A stretch of 23,497 nucleotides of DNA from a virus: IMG/VR virus record IMGVR_UViG_3300038468_000135, positions 1 to 23,497 of that record, one strand, 5' to 3'. The notes under the pieces were generated by a model. It did not search any database. It saw only the letters and a program-made list of their open reading frames with translations, and was not told the origin of the DNA. Position numbers and translations under genes: made by a program. Below, in pieces: positions 20,383-23,497 of the stretch. Position 1 is the stretch's first letter; each line of letters opens with the position of its first letter.

Positions 20383-21666
20383 ATGCGGAATTTCTTAGCG
20401 GACTACAATCAGGTGGCCGTCAGCGCGGCCGCGAAGCAAACCGCGCTCGGCACGGCCCAGACCCTCGACACGCTCCTCTCGCTCCCGCCCGGGACCCTAG
20501 CGGCCCTAGAGAAGACCATCGACACGAACAAGGGCAAGGCCACGGGCTACGAGGAGGTGACGGCCCGGTACAACAAAGGAGACCGGAGCTTGATCACCCT
20601 CCCCTTCGACATGTGCAAGCCCAGCGACCTGGCCTTCCTGCTCGCGTTCCACTACAGCGGGATCTCGAGCTCGGACTGGGGCACGGGCAGGAAGCACGTC
20701 ATCACCCCGGACAATTCCAAGCTCCTGGCGCCGACCTTCCCGGCCTTCACCCTCGGGCAGCGCGTCGGCAACTCGCTCGTTAAGCAGCGCCTGGCCGATC
20801 TCTTCGTGGACACGCTCAAGGTGCGCTTCGAGAAGGACAAGTGGCTTTCGGCCGAGGGCGGGTGCAAGGGAAGCGGCAAGGAGGAGGACAACATATACCA
20901 GGAGACGGTGAACGCGGCCTACAACACCACGTCGCTCACGCTCGCCGCGAACGCGGTCCAGGGAGCGACCGCGGCCGAGCGGCTGGACAGCATCCACCAC
21001 ATCGAGGTCCAGGTGCCGACCACCGGGGAATGGAAGCCCGTGGTCTGCACTGCGGCCAGCGGCGCAACGCCCGCCGTGCTCACCATCGAGGCCCCGGGCG
21101 GGGTCGCCACGCTCTGCGACTACAAGATCATCTACGTCCCCACCGAGCCCGCCTGGTGCACGTTTCCGGCGGAGGTCAGCGAGAGCCCGCTCCTCTGTTC
21201 CGATATGATCCTGAACGTGGGCGGCAAGTGGAACGGCAGCGCCATCGCGGGCGGCGATACGTTCGACCGGCAGTTCGCCAGCGTGGAGCACTCGAGCTCG
21301 AACGGCATGGTCCTCGAGGCCCGGCCGGCCACGGGGTTCTCCGGCCTGTACGCCAACTACGCGCGCCGGGGCGAGCGGAGCCAGACCCTCACCATCGACA
21401 AGGACATGCAGGACTACCTCCTGCAGCAGCGATTCAGGAACATGGAGGAGTTCGTCGTGTATCTCAAGGCCACGGGCGCGGAGTTCGAGAGCGGCAAGAA
21501 CTTCTACGTCGAGGCCGTGTTCCCCAAGGTCGGCATCAACAAGATCCCGGTCAAGGTGGACGGCAAGATCGTGGGCGAGACCGTTGAGCTCACGGTCATG
21601 CAGCATGCGACTTACGGGTCCGTGCGCTACACCGTGGCGAACAAGGTCGCGAACTACGCCGCATAG
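20383..21666 (+). CDS. Major tail tube-like protein
   Basis: The 427-residue product opens MRNFLADYNQVAVSAAAKQT and has a pattern common to tail tube proteins of Mu-like siphoviruses: GYEEVTARYNKGDRSLITLP, CKPSDLAFLLAFHYSG, a central beta insertion (about 170-270, perhaps an Ig-like addition), and a C-terminal KVGINKIPVKVDGKIVGETV strand set. AAGGAGG lies seven bases before the ATG. It takes the place where Mu encodes a separate sheath and tube, and no sheath gene lies between gp37 and the tape measure. This supports a non-contractile tail. The tube role is inferred from position and fold-like pattern. Confidence 0.7.
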   Translation: MRNFLADYNQVAVSAAAKQTALGTAQTLDTLLSLPPGTLAALEKTIDTNKGKATGYEEVTARYNKGDRSLITLPFDMCKPSDLAFLLAFHYSGISSSDWGTGRKHVITPDNSKLLAPTFPAFTLGQRVGNSLVKQRLADLFVDTLKVRFEKDKWLSAEGGCKGSGKEEDNIYQETVNAAYNTTSLTLAANAVQGATAAERLDSIHHIEVQVPTTGEWKPVVCTAASGATPAVLTIEAPGGVATLCDYKIIYVPTEPAWCTFPAEVSESPLLCSDMILNVGGKWNGSAIAGGDTFDRQFASVEHSSSNGMVLEARPATGFSGLYANYARRGERSQTLTIDKDMQDYLLQQRFRNMEEFVVYLKATGAEFESGKNFYVEAVFPKVGINKIPVKVDGKIVGETVELTVMQHATYGSVRYTVANKVANYAA

Positions 21667-21671
21667 AAAAA

Positions 21672-21733
21672 CGATCCATGATTCATGATACATGACTTGT
21701 ATCCTGTATCCTGAATCGTGCATCCTGCATCTC
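21672..21733. repeat. Opposing heptamer array before the tail chaperone gene
   Basis: GATTCAT/GATACAT units (left) face ATCCTGN units (right). GATTCATGATACA on the left pairs with TGTATCCTGAATC on the right with one mismatch, so the element can form a long imperfect hairpin. It is the same family as 5557-5612 and 22554-22617. AAGGAGG of the next gene follows it. Confidence 0.85.
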
Positions 21734-21747
21734 TTTAAGGAGGCCCC

Positions 21748-22164
21748 ATGCTCATCGTCACCACCAGACACGACGGCACCCCCGAGACCCTGCGGCTCAC
21801 GGTCCAGGGCTGTGAGATCGAGATCGACGTCCGGCCCTGCTACGCCGAGGACTACGACGAGCTCGAGCGCAGGTCCTACATCGTCGAGTTTGCCAAGGAC
21901 CCGGACACCAAGGAGATGAAGCGCGTCTCCACCCTGGACAAGGTGCGGCTCTTCGAGAACCGCATCGACCACGCGATCGTAGCCTTCCGCGGCGTGGGGG
22001 AGGCAAAGGACAAGCCCTGGCCCGCGGACCGCAAGCACAAGCTGCTCCTCGTCCGGCTCAACACCGGAGACGATCCGCCCATCTGGAAGGTCGTATTCGA
22101 TCGGTCGCGAGAGCTCGCCCAGGAGCGGCTCGAGGCCGAGGAGGAGGCGAGAAAAAACTCCTAG
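21748..22164 (+). CDS. Tail assembly chaperone, short form (gpG-like)
   Basis: The 138-residue product starts after AAGGAGG. It begins with beta strands (LIVTTRHDGTPETLRLTVQG, IEIDVRPCYAEDYDEL) and ends in a charged helix, RSRELAQERLEAEEEARK. It lies between the tail tube and tape measure genes, where long-tailed phages encode the chaperone pair made by frameshifting (lambda G and GT). A canonical -1 slip site overlaps its last sense codons. The sequence alone shows no named domain, so position and frameshift signal carry the call. Confidence 0.75.
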   Translation: MLIVTTRHDGTPETLRLTVQGCEIEIDVRPCYAEDYDELERRSYIVEFAKDPDTKEMKRVSTLDKVRLFENRIDHAIVAFRGVGEAKDKPWPADRKHKLLLVRLNTGDDPPIWKVVFDRSRELAQERLEAEEEARKNS

Positions 22165-22194
22165 CCCTCGCCGGGGCCTTCTGCTCCGGCGAGG
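22152..22194 (+). promoter_or_regulatory. Programmed -1 ribosomal frameshift signal
   Basis: The heptamer A AAA AAC (22152-22158) is in the correct phase of the upstream frame (aga-aaa-aac). A 7-nt spacer (22159-22165) contains the zero-frame stop TAG. A perfect 9-bp stem follows: CCTCGCCGG (22166-22174) with CCGGCGAGG (22186-22194), loop 11 nt. Slippage by -1 enters a frame open to 22562. All three elements of a -1 frameshift site are present. Confidence 0.88.
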
Positions 22195-22562
22195 CGTGTG
22201 ACGTGCATCAGGGCAACCGGGACATCTGGCGGCTCCTCGTCACCGCGGCCCGCCAGTGGCGGACGTGGGTGTTGACGGAGGCGGTCCGGACGTCGTCCGG
22301 CCACCCCGTCCCGGTCGTGGCCTCCCGGTTCTGCGGCCTGGACATGGGCGCCCTGGCATTGATGGCCCCGGCCTTCGGCCTCGATGCCAATCAAAGCTTC
22401 TTTGAAAAGCTCCGCGTCTTCGAGGCCGAGTGCCTGCGCATATGGGCAGCCGAGGCCTCGGGCGCGTGCACCGAGAAAAAGAAGCAGGAGTGCGCGGCCC
22501 GGCACGGAAAATTTTTGGAGTGGGCATGCAGCAAGTGCCCGGATAAACCAAAAGATGCATGA
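22158..22562 (+). CDS. -1 frame extension of the tail assembly chaperone (gpT-like part of GT)
   Basis: After slippage the frame reads LLALAGAFCSGEACDV and continues with HQGNRDIWRLLVTAARQWRT to the stop at 22560-22562. This gives a fusion of about 271 residues (137 from the upstream frame plus 134). A GTG at 22203 with GAGG nearby could in principle start an independent 119-aa protein. However, the upstream 15 codons are open and the frameshift signal is canonical, so fusion is the better model. The C-terminal half is Cys-rich (CGLD, CLRIW, CTEK, CAAR, CSKC). The stop codon lies within a heptamer array. Confidence 0.75.
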   Translation, partial: LLALAGAFCSGEACDVHQGNRDIWRLLVTAARQWRTWVLTEAVRTSSGHPVPVVASRFCGLDMGALALMAPAFGLDANQSFFEKLRVFEAECLRIWAAEASGACTEKKKQECAARHGKFLEWACSKCPDKPKDA

Positions 22563-22617
22563 TACATGATGCAGGTTTTAAATCCTGTATCCTGAATCCT
22601 GCATCCTGGATCGTTTT
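22554..22617. repeat. Opposing heptamer array before the tape measure gene
   Basis: GATGCAT, GATACAT, GATGCAG (left) face ATCCTGN units (right) around GTTTTAA. GATGCAGG (22568-22575) pairs with CCTGCATC (22598-22605). A TTTTT run follows and abuts the ATG of the tape measure gene, so the element also looks like a terminator or attenuator. No separate ribosome binding site is visible. Confidence 0.85.
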
Positions 22618-22618
22618 T

Positions 22619-23497
22619 ATGGACAACATCGTCAAACTGATCGTCGAGACCGACGCCTCCGGCGCCGTGGTCGGCCTCCGTACCGTGAAGGACGAGGCCG
22701 AGAAGGCCGGCGCCGTGGTCAAGTCCTCCGGCGAGGCCGGCAGGCTCGGCTTCTTCGCCCTCGGGCAGTCCGTCGAGGACGCCGCCGCCAGCATGGGCGT
22801 GGCCCGCCAGGCCACCCGCCAGCTCGGCAACTCCGTCGAGCGCATGGCCGCCAGCGCCCTCCCCGGATTCGGCACGGCCCTGGGCGTGGCCACCCTCGCC
22901 GTCACCGCCGCCGTCGCGATCTACAATAAATTCATTGACGATCAGGAAGAGCTCCGCAATGCCGTCATCGAATCCGGCAACGCCCTGGCCGATGAGGTGA
23001 TCGGCCTCGAGAAGAACCGCGTGGCCACGGAAAACGCCCGCAAGGCCCACTACGACCTCTACCTCATGAAGCGCCGGATCGCCGTCAAGGAGCTGGAGCT
23101 GGCCATCGAGGCCCAGACCGAGAAGATCAAGGAACAGGTCGAGACGATCAACGACGGCGGCACGACCCTGTCAAAGTTTAAGCGGCTTTTTACGACGGCC
23201 TTCGACTGGAAGGGCGCGGCGTTCGAGAACCGCACGATCGTCGAGGCCTGGGCCGAGCAAACGGTCAAGGACCTGGAAAAGCCGCGGAACGAGCTCGAAA
23301 AGTCCGTCCTGGCCCTCGCCGGGATGTACGTCAAGATGAAGGACCTCGGCAATACAGCGCTGCCGAAGAGCACGTTCGAAGAGGGCTCCTATGACGAAGA
23401 GAAATCCACGGGCCTCACGGCGAAGGAAATATACGAGGCGGACATGGCCGAGATGGCCCGGACGCGCGAGCTGGACATCGAGAACGCCCAGGCCTAC
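22619..23497 (+). CDS. Tape measure protein, N-terminal part (runs off the window)
   Basis: The frame is open for 293 codons to the window end without a stop. It begins MDNIVKLIVETDASGAVVGL, a typical tape measure opening (strand, then a long helix with KDEAEKAGAVVKSSGEAGRL). A hydrophobic segment follows at about 80-102 (LPGFGTALGVATLAVTAAVA). Long charged coiled coils come after that (KELELAIEAQTEKIKEQVET). The protein sets tail length and is ejected with the DNA. The ATG directly follows the T-run of a heptamer array. The missing 3' part prevents a length estimate. Confidence 0.85.
   Translation, partial: MDNIVKLIVETDASGAVVGLRTVKDEAEKAGAVVKSSGEAGRLGFFALGQSVEDAAASMGVARQATRQLGNSVERMAASALPGFGTALGVATLAVTAAVAIYNKFIDDQEELRNAVIESGNALADEVIGLEKNRVATENARKAHYDLYLMKRRIAVKELELAIEAQTEKIKEQVETINDGGTTLSKFKRLFTTAFDWKGAAFENRTIVEAWAEQTVKDLEKPRNELEKSVLALAGMYVKMKDLGNTALPKSTFEEGSYDEEKSTGLTAKEIYEADMAEMARTRELDIENAQAY

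Noticed and set aside
22203-22562. Independent GTG-start gene after the chaperone
   Set aside because: The frame is open upstream to the slip site and a canonical -1 frameshift signal is present; the fusion explains the arrangement better. An independent start is not fully excluded.
1-23497. CRISPR array
   Set aside because: The tandem arrays have units of 7-10 bp with no unique spacers, so they are not CRISPR repeats.
1-23497. tRNA, rRNA or attL/attR of the prophage
   Set aside because: No cloverleaf, rRNA-like stretch, phage end or target-site duplication was found; both prophage ends lie outside the window.

Overview
The window is mostly the late (structural) half of a Mu-like transposable prophage, all on the + strand, in a GC-rich bacterium. 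The genes follow the Mu order: gemA, mor, lysis, terminase, DUF935 portal, MuF, protease/scaffold, major head protein gpT, gp35, gp36, gp37, tail, tape measure. Nothing fixes the host taxon. The many period-7 tandem repeats and REP-like palindromes suggest an environmental lineage such as Desulfobacterota or Nitrospirota, but that is inference. Mu's tail-sheath gene is absent from its usual place: gp37 is followed by one tail-tube-like protein, a frameshifted chaperone pair and the tape measure. This points to a non-contractile, B3-like siphovirus tail.

Region 1 (1-502) does not look like phage. It has two sites with attC architecture, the integron cassette recombination site (76-129 and 401-460). 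They bracket an 86-aa zinc-ribbon ORF whose stop codon lies inside the second site. The start of that cassette is copied after the second site and then runs straight into phage sequence at about 502. Region 2 (503-2290) is the middle operon: GemA, a replisome-organizer-like protein, the Mor activator and a small unknown gene, closed by a strong terminator. Region 3 (2291-5555) is lysis and accessory: SleB-type hydrolase, a secreted Fn3 protein, several tiny Cys-rich or membrane proteins and a cold-shock protein. Region 4 (5610-14214) is DNA packaging and head: small and large terminase, a portal-MuF fusion, a gp10-like protein, a ChaB-protease fusion with an internal scaffold start, a decoration-like protein, the major head protein and gp35.

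Region 5 (14224-19461) is a 5.2-kb insert between gp35 and gp36. It carries three proteins with Sec-type signal sequences, including a 1281-residue multidomain repeat protein. Region 6 (19463-23497) is head completion and tail: gp36, gp37, tail tube, a chaperone with a canonical -1 frameshift signal, and the N-terminal part of the tape measure protein.

The most unusual things are: (a) the attC pair fused to a prophage; (b) thirteen loci of short-period (mostly 7-bp) degenerate tandem repeats, placed at gene junctions or inside genes, two of which encode signal-peptide cores; (c) the complete -1 frameshift cassette (A AAA AAC, 7-nt spacer, perfect 9-bp stem); (d) the secreted-protein block inside a virion operon. 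All functional calls come from reading the sequence; no database search was run.
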